Shown: one piece after another, positions 55,744 to 64,000 of the stretch
How positions within the stretch are numbered: the stretch's first letter is position 1
Layout of the letters: each line of letters starts with the position of its first letter
Assembly: GCF_000745965.1 (NCBI RefSeq)
Contig: NZ_JQKI01000001.1
Span: 184,077-248,076, forward strand
From: Edaphobacter aggregans DSM 19364
Lineage (GTDB): Bacteria > Acidobacteriota > Terriglobia > Terriglobales > Acidobacteriaceae
Direction: 5' to 3'
DNA length: 64,000 nucleotides
The notes under the pieces: generated by a model
The model's database searches: none
What the model was told of the DNA's origin: nothing
What the model saw: only the letters and a program-made list of their open reading frames with translations
Position numbers and translations under genes: made by a program

Positions 55744-57470
55744 GCTACCCACCCACTCTTACTCGTACCGAGCAGAAGTGGCTGCCACGCTCCATCGAAT
55801 GCCTCCGCGGCTACACGGCCCGCGAACTCTCGCACGATCTCGTCGCCGGACTGACCGTCGGTCTGGTTGCTCTTCCTCTGGCCATGGCCTTTGCCATCGC
55901 CTCCGGAGTCCCTCCGCAGGCCGGCTTATACACCGCAGTCGTTGCCGGCTTCCTGATCTCGGCCCTGGGAGGATCGCGCACCCAGATCGGCGGACCGACC
56001 GGCGCCTTCGTCGTCATCGTCGCCGGCATCGTGGCGAAGTTCGGTCTGGACGGCCTGGCGCTCGCCGGAATGATGGCCGGCCTCCTTTTGCTGATCATGG
56101 GTTTCACCGGTCTGGGATCGGCAGTCAAGTACATCCCCCGGCCCGTCACCATCGGCTTCACCAACGGCATCGCCCTGCTGATCGCATCCACCCAGATCAA
56201 AGACTTCTTTGGCCTGAAGACGCCGCCGGTCCCCAGCGAGTTCCTTCCTCGCATCAAAATGCTGCTCCACTACGCCGGTACTGCGCACTGGCAGACGATC
56301 GTCGTGGCTGCGGCTTCGCTCGCCATCATCCTGCTGTGGCCCCGGCTGACCAAACGTGTTCCCGGCTCGATCGTTGCTCTGCTTCTCTCCACGCTCGCCG
56401 TCGCTCTCTTCCACGTACCCATTGAGACCATCGGCAGCAAGTTCGGCGGAATCCCGCAGGGCTTTCCGCGCTTCACAATGCCCAGCTTTCACGCGGCGCA
56501 GATTCTGCCTCTGCTTCCGTCGGCCTTCACGGTTGCCATGCTTGCGGCGGTCGAAAGCCTTCTCTCCGCCGTCGTCGCCGACAGCATGAGCGGAGACCGC
56601 CACAACTCCAACGTGGAACTGGTGGCCCAGGGAGCCGCCAATCTCGTCTCGCCGCTCTTCGGAGGCATCCCCGCCACCGGGGCCATCGCCCGCACGGCGA
56701 CTAACATCCGATCCGGCGCGCAAACCCCCGTAGCCGGCATGGTGCACGCGCTTACGCTGTTTGCCATCCTTCTGGTTGCGTCACCGCTGGCCCGCTTCGT
56801 CCCGCTGCCAACTCTGGCCGCCGTCCTCTTCGTCGTGGCCTACAACATGGGAGAGTGGCGAGAGATTGCATCCATCTTGCGCCTCTCAAAGACAGACATC
56901 GCCGTCTGGTTTACGACCTTCGCGCTGACTGTCTTCGCCGACCTCACCGTAGCAGTCGGCGTCGGCATGGCCCTCGCCGCGCTCCTCTACATCCGTCGCA
57001 TTGCAGAGACAACCACCGTCGCTCCCGTGACATGCGAGTACCTCCAGGACGGACAGGCCCACATCCTGCAGGACAAGGACATTCCCTCCAACGTCACCAT
57101 CCTGCGCATCCACGGCCCCTTCCTCTTCGGCACAACCGAAAAGCTCGCCGAGGCCACCAAAGACCTCTCCTCCTTCGGCGATATCGTCATCCTCCGCCTT
57201 CGCAATATGACCGCGCTCGATGCCACCGGCATCCACGCCCTCGAACAGTTCTCCGACCGTCTTGGCCGCGTAGGCAAATCACTCCTGCTCTGCGGCGCAC
57301 GCGAGCAGCCGGCCCGCCTCATCTCACAGTCGGACTTTCTCGACCACGTGGGAGCCGAAAACGTCCTCCCTCACGTTCAGGCCGCCCTCGCTCGCGCGAG
57401 AGAGCTCCAGGGAGACTTCGAAGGCGTCGGCCACGACCTCGCTCTCGATCTCGAGCGTCAACCACTCTAA
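55740..57470 (+). CDS. SulP family anion transporter with STAS domain
   Basis: A 576-residue inner-membrane transporter. The start TTG at 55740 overlaps the arsR stop. The membrane part (about 20-440) has SHDLVAGLTVGLVALPLAMA FAIASGVPPQAGLYTAVVAG and GPTGAFVVIVAGIVAKFG, both hallmark SulP segments, and roughly 12 helices. The cytoplasmic STAS domain follows from about residue 455 (VTILRIHGPFLFGTTEKLAE; ILRLRNMTALDATGIHALEQ). Substrates in this family include sulfate, bicarbonate or dicarboxylates. The ArsR-SulP pairing is recurrent in bacteria; the inducer is unknown here. Confidence 0.94.
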   Translation: MSYPPTLTRTEQKWLPRSIECLRGYTARELSHDLVAGLTVGLVALPLAMAFAIASGVPPQAGLYTAVVAGFLISALGGSRTQIGGPTGAFVVIVAGIVAKFGLDGLALAGMMAGLLLLIMGFTGLGSAVKYIPRPVTIGFTNGIALLIASTQIKDFFGLKTPPVPSEFLPRIKMLLHYAGTAHWQTIVVAAASLAIILLWPRLTKRVPGSIVALLLSTLAVALFHVPIETIGSKFGGIPQGFPRFTMPSFHAAQILPLLPSAFTVAMLAAVESLLSAVVADSMSGDRHNSNVELVAQGAANLVSPLFGGIPATGAIARTATNIRSGAQTPVAGMVHALTLFAILLVASPLARFVPLPTLAAVLFVVAYNMGEWREIASILRLSKTDIAVWFTTFALTVFADLTVAVGVGMALAALLYIRRIAETTTVAPVTCEYLQDGQAHILQDKDIPSNVTILRIHGPFLFGTTEKLAEATKDLSSFGDIVILRLRNMTALDATGIHALEQFSDRLGRVGKSLLLCGAREQPARLISQSDFLDHVGAENVLPHVQAALARARELQGDFEGVGHDLALDLERQPL

Positions 57471-57506
57471 ATAAATCGCTCTCACCGCATCCACTCAGGA
57501 GGTTTC

Positions 57507-57656
57507 GTGAAGTCCTTACTCAAGCTGCTGGCAAGTATCGGCAAGGCCTTCGGCATATCCAGCCCATCCGATAACGTCCGATCAACTCCTTCGCGAAAGC
57601 TGAAGAGCGAACAAACCTCAGCCACCTCCGATTCGCCGTCACAACCTAACGCGTAA
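57507..57656 (+). CDS. Small cationic peptide, 49 residues, unknown
   Basis: A GTG start at 57507 lies 5 bases after AGGAGGT, a textbook ribosome binding site. The peptide starts MKSLLKLLASIGKAFGISSP (GTG read as Met), an amphipathic cationic helix, and continues with a Ser/Thr/Pro-rich hydrophilic tail ending SDSPSQPNA. It sits between the SulP and thioredoxin genes. The strong ribosome binding site is the main evidence; no family is recognised. A membrane-active peptide is possible but unproven. Confidence 0.5.
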   Translation: MKSLLKLLASIGKAFGISSPSDNVRSTPSRKLKSEQTSATSDSPSQPNA

Positions 57657-57743
57657 CGCTTCACGGTCGATTCGACTCTCGCGCCTGCCGCTGTACCCTT
57701 AGCCCGCCTCGGTGCATCCAATCCACTCGGAGCCACGAACGCC

Positions 57744-58181
57744 ATGCCCCTCATCCGAACCTGCCCACACTGCGGCCAGAAGAACCGCGTCCCCGCCGAG
57801 CGTCTCGCCGACACCGGCCGCTGCGGCAGCTTCAAAAACGAGCTCGCCCCCCTGAGCGAGCCCGTCGCCGTCGACACCACTCTCTTCGACGAGATCGTCC
57901 AGAACGCACGTGTACCCGTCCTCGTCGACTTCTGGGCCGAGTGGTGCGGCCCCTGCCACATGGCCGCCCCCGAGGTCAAACAGACCGCCGCCAACTCCGC
58001 TGGCCGCGCCCTCGTCCTCAAGGTCGACACCGAGCAGAACCCCCAGCTTGCCGCCCGCTACAACGTCCGCGGAATCCCAAACTTCGCCGTCTTCTCGAGC
58101 GGCAAGCTCGTCACCCAGCAGGCCGGCGTCGTAGGCCACCTGCAGATGGCGCACTGGCTCGACCAGGCCCGCTCCTCCTAG
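57744..58181 (+). CDS. trxC: Thioredoxin 2-like protein with incomplete zinc finger
   Basis: A 145-residue thioredoxin. The active site WCGPC is at C68/C71 in VLVDFWAEWCGPCHMAAPEV, with the cis-Pro in RGIPNFAVFSSG. As in thioredoxin 2 there is an N-terminal zinc-finger module, C7-P-H-C10 and C27-G-S-F30, but the fourth cysteine is phenylalanine. A TGC-to-TTC change would explain it. Metal binding is therefore doubtful. It reduces disulphides in the cytoplasm. No thioredoxin reductase gene is nearby. Confidence 0.93.
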   Translation: MPLIRTCPHCGQKNRVPAERLADTGRCGSFKNELAPLSEPVAVDTTLFDEIVQNARVPVLVDFWAEWCGPCHMAAPEVKQTAANSAGRALVLKVDTEQNPQLAARYNVRGIPNFAVFSSGKLVTQQAGVVGHLQMAHWLDQARSS

Positions 58182-58187
58182 CCGCCA

Positions 58188-60859
58188 CTACTCCGCCCGC
58201 AGCATCTCCACCGGATCAACCTTGAGCGCCCGCCACACCGCAGGAACCGCCGCCACCAGCACCGCCGCCGCAATCGTCGCTAGCGGAACCACCATCATCG
58301 CCAGATCCGTCCCCTTCACCCCATACAGCAGCGAAGCAATGTACCGCGTCGATCCCATCCCCAGCGCGATCCCCGCCGCCGTGCCCACCACCACCGTCAC
58401 CGCAATCCCCGCCCCGACCCTCCGTACAATGTGCACCACGCGCGCTCCCAGCGCCAGCCGTATCCCGATCTCCCTCTCCTGCTCGATCACGCTGTAGTGC
58501 AGCACGCCATACAGACCAATCGCCGCCAGCAACAGAGCCACCGCGCCAAAGAAGAACGACAGCATCGCCAGCACCCGCTCGCGAATCGTCTGCAACCGGT
58601 TCAGCTCCTCCTGCGTCTGCACATTCACCACGCGCATATCCGCCCGAGCCTTGGGAACCTCCCGACGCATCGTCGCCGCCATCGCCATCGGGTTCTCCGA
58701 CGACGTCTTCACCACCATCGTCAGCATCGGAGGCAGCCCCACCTCAGCCGCAGCAGCACCGCTCAAAGGCTTGGGCCGTCGCGCAAACGGCGTAAACACC
58801 TCTGGCAACATCGGCTCATGAATACTCCGGTAGTACGCATCGCGTATCACCCCAACCACCTGTATCCGATCTCCGCCACCATTCCCGCCCGGTTTCACGA
58901 AGACCCTTCCCACGACATTCCCTCCCCCCAGAAACCTCTTCGCAAAGGTCTCGTTCACAATTGCGACATCGGGAGAAAAGTCCCCGTCCCGAAAGTCCCT
59001 GCCATCCACCAGCGGAATCCGCATCGTCTCCAGCCATCCCGGAGAGACATCAAGGAAGTACGCAAGGTCCGTGCTCGGCGGCGCTCCATTTACCGAGATC
59101 GTATTGTTCATCGCTATGCCCTTCAGCAGCGGCCAGGAACACAACGACACCTGCTCCACTCCCGGCACCGTCCGCAGATGTTCTGCCACATCATCCCACG
59201 CCGCCATTGGCACGCCCGGCTTGCCCGTCGTCTCCAGCAACAGCAACCGTTCGCTCGAAAATCCCGTCGGCTGCGACGACAGCTTCTTGAACGTCGCCAC
59301 AAACAGCCCCGCCACAAACAGCACCACGAAGCAGAACGCCACCTGCGCCCCGATCATCGCATGCATCACCCTGCGCCGCGAGCGCGGTTCCTCGCCTCCC
59401 TTCAGCACGCTCACCGGCCTCACCCACGAGGCCCTAAGCGCAGGCAGCAGCCCGAACAGCAGCATCACCCCCACCGTCAGTACCACACCAAACGCAATCA
59501 CCCGCGCATCCGCCGGCAGCAGCAGCTGCACCGGAGCATCCGGCCGGTCGATCAACCTCACCACCATCGGCGCCGACCACCACGCAAACAGCGCCCCTCC
59601 CGCTGCAGCCAGCACGGCCAGAAGACCGCTCTCCACCATCACCATCTGGACCAGCCGCCAGCGCCCCGCGCCGATCGAGACCCGCAGCGCCATCTCCTTC
59701 GCCCGCCCCGCCGCCTGCGCCGCCATCAGGTTCGCCACATTCGCGCACGCAATCAGCAGCACCATCATCACCAGCACTGCCAGCGCCATCAGCGCCGGAC
59801 GATACTCCGTCTGAAATCCCGAGACGCCCGTCGGAGCCCAGCTCATCACCAGTTCATTGCTCAGAACATTCTTCAGCGTCTCCTTGGAGAGCCCCCTCGC
59901 CCCACTCAGCCGCTTCTCCTCAAACTGATGGCTCACCGCCGCCAGCTTATCCCGCACCGGCTTCTCCGCCACGCCCTCATGCAGAGCCACCAGCGTCCGG
60001 AACCACGTCCAGTCGTTGCGCGTCACCCCTCGATGCATCGCCGTCGGCAGAAACACATCCACCACCGTCCCCGGAGCCGTCCCGGTGAACCCCCTCTGCG
60101 CCACGCCCACAATCTCGTACACGCCACCCTGATAGTGCAGCGTCTTGCCGACCACACCCGGATCGCGCCGGAACCTCCGCCCCCAGTACTCATCCGAGAT
60201 CACCGCATACGGAGCCCTCCCCGGCGCCGCATCATCCGCCTCCGTCAGCAGCCTCCCTGCCTCCGGCCGCAGTCCAAAACCCCAAACATATTCCCCGAGA
60301 CGTACGCTACCGTCGCCTTCTCCAGCTCCTGCTCCGTCGCATACGTCACGTCTGCGCGGTCCGCATACGACACCGCGATCAGCTCCGCATCGTTCTTCAC
60401 CGCCTCCCGCATCTGCTCGAACGCCGGATAAGCCCACGAGTCGAAGCTCCCCCACTTCCCGTTGAACCCGATCCCCTGCCGCGACAGCCCATACAGCCTC
60501 TCTGCATGCACCACCGACAGCGGACGCCACAATAACGCATCCATAAACCGGAACGCCGACACGCACGCCCCCATCGCCAGCGCCAGCGACAACGCCGCCG
60601 ACGACGACGTCACCTTGTTCCGCCGCAACTGCCTCCACCCAAACACGACGTCCGCCCGCAGCGCATCCAGCCACCCCGCCACCCGCACGCTGTAACTCGC
60701 CTCCCGTTGCCGCAGCGTGTTCCCCAGCGCCCGCCGAGCCTCCTCCGCGTCGCGCCCCCGCTCCACCGCCTCGGCCACGTGCGACTCCAGCTCCTCTTCG
60801 ATCTCGCTCCGCAGCCGCTCACTGCGAAACACATTCGCCAGTCGCGTCCAGAGCCCCAT
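58188..60859 (-). pseudogene. ADOP-type ABC permease (MacB/FtsX), frameshifted
   Basis: The gene is split in two frames. Residues 1-190 (MGLWTRLANVFRSERLRSEI; TM SSSAALSLALAMGACVSAFR) end at VSGNMFGV followed by foreign sequence. The following frame picks up FGLRPEAGRLLTEADDAAPG and continues through both FtsX blocks to KVDPVEMLRAE. The break is at a run of four T (plus-strand AAAA, 60276-60279); one more T restores a single frame of about 890 residues. It may be a real mutation or a homopolymer sequencing error. This ADOP has the N-terminal PadR-linked DUF missing from the copy at 6015. It starts 1 base after the padR stop. Confidence 0.85.
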
Positions 60860-60860
60860 C

Positions 60861-61190
60861 TCACACCGTCCTCAGAATCCGGTTCACCGCCGATGTCACC
60901 AGCTCCCACCTGGCCTCCTCGGCCGCCAGCTGCCTCTTGCCCTCGGCCGTCACCTCATACACCCGCGCCCGTCGGCCGGAGTCCTTCTTCACCCACTCCG
61001 CGCGAATCCAACCCGCCTCCTCCATCCTGTGCAGCGCCGGATACAGCGAACCCTCCTCCGCCCGCAGCACATCATCCGACATCTCCCCAATCGCGGTCAT
61101 AATCGCGTACCCATGCAGCCGAGGCCGGCGTGAAACTATCTTCAGCACCAGCAGGTCCAGCGTCCCTTGCAACGAATCCGTCTTCGCCAT
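60861..61190 (-). CDS. PadR family transcriptional repressor
   Basis: A 109-residue winged-helix regulator: DSLQGTLDLLVLKIVSRRPR LHGYAIMTAIGEMSDDVLRA EEGSLYPALHRMEEAGWIRA. EEGSLYPALHRME is the PadR recognition-helix signature, and the C-terminal wing includes RRARVYEVTAEGKRQLAAEE. PadR genes commonly precede ADOP permeases in this phylum. Here the permease follows at once (TGA-G-ATG), so both share one transcript. Autoregulation through the palindrome at 61204-61225 is likely. Confidence 0.94.
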   Translation of the reverse strand: MAKTDSLQGTLDLLVLKIVSRRPRLHGYAIMTAIGEMSDDVLRAEEGSLYPALHRMEEAGWIRAEWVKKDSGRRARVYEVTAEGKRQLAAEEARWELVTSAVNRILRTV

Positions 61191-61203
61191 ACTCAGACAT
61201 CTT

Positions 61204-61225
61204 AATACTTAGACATCTAAGTATT
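61204..61225 (-). promoter_or_regulatory. PadR operator candidate
   Basis: Perfect 22-base dyad: AATACTTAGA, centre CA, TCTAAGTATT, lying 14-35 bases upstream of the padR ATG in an AT-rich spacer. A second AGACATCT half-site lies just inside it, forming a direct repeat. This is where a promoter would sit. Confidence 0.75.
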
Positions 61226-61363
61226 GTCAAGACACAACATCACAACCCACACCCTGCGGATTCGAGAAGCCACTGCCCACCGGCACCAGTGCCCCGCTGA
61301 AGTGCGCCGTCTGCGGCCCCGCCGACGCCCTAATTCAACCAGCCATCACCACCCTCGCCACCA

Positions 61364-62983
61364 TCACCACTGCACACCCGGATACAGACTCCCCATCCGC
61401 GAAGCCCTGTACAGATACGTCCCCTTCACCTGCATGCTCCACACCGTCTGCGCGCTCGCATCCTGTGTCACCTCGAACACCTGCGAGCTCGCAGGCGTCA
61501 CCCCCACGCCGCACAGGTCATACTCCACATGCCCGTTCGCCAGCTGCTGCACATTTCCCCCAAAGAAGCTGTACTCGCTCCCCGGCAGCACCTGCCGGAA
61601 AGTGAACGCAGCCGTCTTCGCCCGCTCGTCAATCCTCCACACCGGCACCGTCGAGTAGCACGCCGGCCCTGCCGCCACGCCGCACACCACTCCTCCCGCC
61701 ATCACCCGGTTGTTCCCGTTATCCATCACCCCCAGCGAGAACACACCCGAAGTATTCGCACTGAAAAAATCAGGCAGGTGCTGCGCATACATCCAGTCCG
61801 TAGGATCCACGCCGCCCTCGAGCGAAAAATCCCCTCCCGCGCCCAGCCGCCACAGCACTGCTCCATCCCCCACGCCATCCATGTACCGCACCTTCACTAC
61901 CCAGTTCTGGTGACGCAGCGAGACCAGCAGATTCCCATCGTCCTTCGAGTACGCGACCGCATTTCCATGCGTCCAATCCGTCACGCCAAACGGATGCCGG
62001 TTCGGATCAAGGTGGTTGAACACACTCCAAACCCACACCGGCCTCAGGCTCGCATCCAGATCCACCACCACATCCCCCAGCACCGTCGCCGCAGCCGCAT
62101 TCGTCAGCGCAGGCGTCGTCACCCCCGACAGCGGAACCGCCGCCGCCGCCAGCACGAGCCAGTGCCCATTTTCGAGCGGCTCCACATCATGATGAAACGT
62201 CGCCAGCGTCACACGACACTCCGCGCAGCTCGCCACCGCCAGCGCGGCATTCAGATCGTCGATCGTGATTTTCCTGACCGTCTCTCCCGCCAGGTTCACC
62301 TCGCGAACCTCGTTCACCGCGCCCGCCGGAATCGCGCCGAATGGCACCCCCATCCCGATCGCCATCACAAAGTTCCCATTCGCCAGCATCTTCACGCCAT
62401 TCACATAGTTCTGCGCCACCGTGCCCGGATTCGCATACGTCCACAGCGTCTTCCCCTCCAGGTCCGTCACCACCACGCCGCTCGGCGTCCCCGAGAGCGC
62501 ATTCAACAACTCCACCCCCGGCTGCGGCATCATCCCCGCCGCCGTCGCCGCCGAAACATTCAGCCGCATGTTCTCCGGCACCGCACCCGTCGTAAACACA
62601 TGGTCCACATCGTTCGCCGTCATCCCATTCGCAAACCGCACCGCCGCGCGCATGTGATACGTCGTCGAAGCCTGCATCCCCGCCACGAACAAACTCACCC
62701 TCCCACCCGCAACATCCGTCGACCGCTCCCAGGTCCTCCGCCCATAGGTCGTATCCGTCCCAAACTCCACCGACATCGCCCCCGCCATCGGCAGCGTCAT
62801 CGAATACAGCGCCACCTGCGGATTCCCCGTCGCCGTCACCTGCCCCGCAAGCGCCGGCTCTACCGGAGCCTTACTCCCGTCACTGCACCCGGCCATTGCA
62901 AACATGCATGTAACCACAACCGGTACAAAACCGCACCGGTACAAAAATCGTCGCATCGATCGGCACATAATCTGCACCAGCAT
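61364..62983 (-). CDS. Arylsulfate sulfotransferase-like lipoprotein
   Basis: A 539-residue exported protein. A lipoprotein signal lies near the start (VVVTCMFAMAGCSDGS). Propeller-like segments follow. GVVVTDLEGKTLWTYANPGT, VTLATFHHDVEPLENGHWLV, FGVTDWTHGNAVAYSKDDGN LLVSLRHQNWVVKV and DWMYAQHLPDF match the ASST family, with the active-site His in HHDVEPLENGH and WTHGNA. It transfers sulfuryl groups between phenols by a ping-pong reaction via phospho-His-like sulfo-His. No DsbA/DsbB-like partner is nearby. A longer start at MLVQIM or the internal MCRSM is possible. Confidence 0.88.
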   Translation of the reverse strand: MLVQIMCRSMRRFLYRCGFVPVVVTCMFAMAGCSDGSKAPVEPALAGQVTATGNPQVALYSMTLPMAGAMSVEFGTDTTYGRRTWERSTDVAGGRVSLFVAGMQASTTYHMRAAVRFANGMTANDVDHVFTTGAVPENMRLNVSAATAAGMMPQPGVELLNALSGTPSGVVVTDLEGKTLWTYANPGTVAQNYVNGVKMLANGNFVMAIGMGVPFGAIPAGAVNEVREVNLAGETVRKITIDDLNAALAVASCAECRVTLATFHHDVEPLENGHWLVLAAAAVPLSGVTTPALTNAAAATVLGDVVVDLDASLRPVWVWSVFNHLDPNRHPFGVTDWTHGNAVAYSKDDGNLLVSLRHQNWVVKVRYMDGVGDGAVLWRLGAGGDFSLEGGVDPTDWMYAQHLPDFFSANTSGVFSLGVMDNGNNRVMAGGVVCGVAAGPACYSTVPVWRIDERAKTAAFTFRQVLPGSEYSFFGGNVQQLANGHVEYDLCGVGVTPASSQVFEVTQDASAQTVWSMQVKGTYLYRASRMGSLYPGVQW

Positions 62984-63071
62984 CGCAGCCGATCGCCCAC
63001 CGCAAGGTAAAACTTCTGGTCACGATCCTGTGTCGTCACCTCGTCAGGCTTCCCGCAGCCACGCACAAACC

Positions 63072-63150
63072 GTCATCTCGACCGAAGCGGTGAAGCCGCG
63101 CAGTGGAGAAGCCTGCCCTGAGCGAAGTCGAATGGGCCCCCTGTATTTCG
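63072..63150. repeat. Repeat family 1 copy with nested module
   Basis: GTCATCTCGACCGAAGCGGTGAAGCC...GAGAAGCCTGCCCTGAGCG then AAGTCGAATGGG, the diverged GTCATCTCGACCGAAG form. Confidence 0.7.
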
Positions 63151-63239
63151 CCGTTGCCGTTGCCGTTGCCGTTGCCTTCGCCGTTGCCGTTGCCATTGCC
63201 TTCGCCGTTGCCGTTGCGTTCACCTTTGCCGTTGTCTTC
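63148..63239. repeat. Hexamer tandem repeat (GTTGCC)n
   Basis: About fifteen GTTGCC-type units interrupted by CTTCGCC variants. Uninterrupted by spacers, so not a CRISPR. Slippage-prone. Confidence 0.8.
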
Positions 63240-63303
63240 AGCTTCAGCATCGCAACAACCGCCCGCCTCTCCACCGCACAAACCCACCCATTATCCTTAA
63301 CCC

Positions 63304-63894
63304 ATGCGCCGCACCCTGCTCCTCTGCACTCTTCTCCTCTCTGCCCTCGCCCCCCCGGCCCGCGCCACCGAGGTCGGCATCTCCGCCCAGGCCCTCGAGC
63401 GCACCCTTCTTACCCAGCTCTTCAACGCCCCCGACGGCCGCCACTACCTCCGCGGCGACGCCCACTCCCCCTGCTACGTCTACGCCGAAAAGCCCCACGT
63501 CACCTTCCACGATGACCGCGTCATCGTCTCCGTCCACACCCGCGCCCGCCTCGGAACCACCGTCGCCGGCGCCTGCGTCGGAGTCACCCTCACCCGCGAC
63601 GTCGACGTCTCCATCCTCCCCGACGCCGAGGGCGAGACCATCGGCTTCCGCGACGCCCGCATCGACCGCCTCTCCAACTCCCCCGAGCTCAACTTCCTCC
63701 TCGAGCCCTTCCTCTCCCGCCAGCTCCCCCAACAAATGAAGGTCAACGCCGCCGACCTAATGCGCCAGCTCCTCGCCCACTCCCGCGATACCATGGGCTA
63801 CGGCCTCACCCTCACCACCCTCAAGATCCACTCCATGATCGTCCAAGGCCCCCAGCTCGTCCTCGACGTAGACACCACCCTCAGCGTCAACTGA
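63304..63894 (+). CDS. Secreted protein of unknown function
   Basis: A 196-residue protein with a signal peptide: MRRTLLLCTLLLSALAPPARA, cleavage predicted before TEVGI. The mature part has EVGISAQALERTLLTQLFNA, YLRGDAHSPCYVYAEKPHVT and a beta-rich centre (DRVIVSVHTRARLGTTVAGA), ending with IQGPQLVLDVDTTLSVN-like strands. This resembles small periplasmic beta-sandwich (LEA/BPI-like) folds, but I do not recognise a family. Two Cys (SPCYV, GACVG) could pair. No operon context. Confidence 0.7.
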   Translation: MRRTLLLCTLLLSALAPPARATEVGISAQALERTLLTQLFNAPDGRHYLRGDAHSPCYVYAEKPHVTFHDDRVIVSVHTRARLGTTVAGACVGVTLTRDVDVSILPDAEGETIGFRDARIDRLSNSPELNFLLEPFLSRQLPQQMKVNAADLMRQLLAHSRDTMGYGLTLTTLKIHSMIVQGPQLVLDVDTTLSVN

Positions 63895-63952
63895 CCGCAA
63901 GTAGCATCATCACAACCTCAGCGCCACAACGCCGAATGACGGCGCCGATACC

Positions 63953-64000
63953 GGATGCGGGGAAAGGATGCGGGGAAAGGATGCGGGGAAAGGATGCGGG
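63953..64000. repeat. 13-base tandem repeat (GGATGCGGGGAAA)n
   Basis: Three full 13-base units and a partial fourth, exact in sequence, running off the window end; the array length cannot be seen. Confidence 0.85.

Larger units (their letters stand above)
62984..63303. other. Gene-free spacer with repeats
   Basis: Holds a family 1 repeat (63072-63150) and a degenerate hexamer array (63148-63239). No gene is supported; the frames across it translate to simple repeats. Confidence 0.7.

Noticed and set aside
63148..63239. Hexamer array considered as coding (Ala-Val or Asn-Gly repeats)
   Set aside because: Frames in both directions exist only because of the 6-base period, and no gene start or domain joins it.

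Overview
The window is a GC-rich bacterial chromosome segment, most probably from Acidobacteriota, family Acidobacteriaceae (Granulicella/Edaphobacter/Terriglobus type). This rests on two ADOP-type MacB-like permeases, one with an adjacent PadR regulator, a complete alternative complex III plus caa3 oxidase operon, a GH57/DUF3536 protein, and many copies of an intergenic repeat family beginning GTCATCCTGAGC that I associate with this group. The genus is inference. I saw no rRNA, tRNA, CRISPR array, phage or transposase gene.

Layout. 1-12.6 kb holds mixed housekeeping and envelope genes: a partial acetyltransferase, an FN3 lipoprotein, a fumarylacetoacetate-hydrolase-family enzyme, transaldolase, an acyltransferase, an ADOP permease, a Rieske oxygenase and an ArnT-like glycosyltransferase. 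12.7-26.7 kb is one minus-strand respiratory operon, actABCDEF - one-TM subunit - sco - ctaC - ctaD - ctaE - ctaF, ending in a clear terminator. It encodes menaquinol oxidation by alternative complex III, transfer through cytochrome c domains, and O2 reduction by an A2-type (YSHP) caa3 oxidase. 27-38.5 kb holds a base-excision glycosylase, a decayed antitoxin gene, a GH57 enzyme, glyA, accD, a truncated ankyrin gene, and a YciI / RibD-like / ECF42-type sigma factor set. 38.6-49.4 kb holds a methyltransferase, an ATP-dependent DNA ligase convergent with a stand-alone LigD-type polymerase, a papain-like protease fused to a GHSAG hydrolase domain, a CotA-like laccase, a phosphoesterase and an M28 peptidase. 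49.5-64 kb holds small unknown proteins, a LysR regulator divergent from two SDR genes, a TPR protein, an ArsR-SulP pair, a thioredoxin, a frameshifted ADOP permease with its PadR regulator, an arylsulfate sulfotransferase and a secreted hypothetical protein.

The most distinctive feature outside the genes is the repeat landscape. Family 1 (GTCATCCTGAGC...GGATCTGCGGTT) has about 14 copies, one inside a coding sequence and two carrying different hairpin inserts. Family 2 (GGGTGCCC ... TTCGNGC GAA GCNCGAA) has seven or eight copies whose terminal hairpin varies with base pairing preserved. Family 3 is a double hairpin. At 8767-9219 and 35545-35946, families 2 and 3, an AT-rich block, a terminator-like hairpin and a G-rich tract occur in the same order, forming a composite non-coding element of about 400-450 bp. 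One copy has replaced the start of an ankyrin-repeat gene. This is the best candidate in the window for something undescribed, together with the protease-hydrolase fusion and the stand-alone polymerase with a C-terminal extension.
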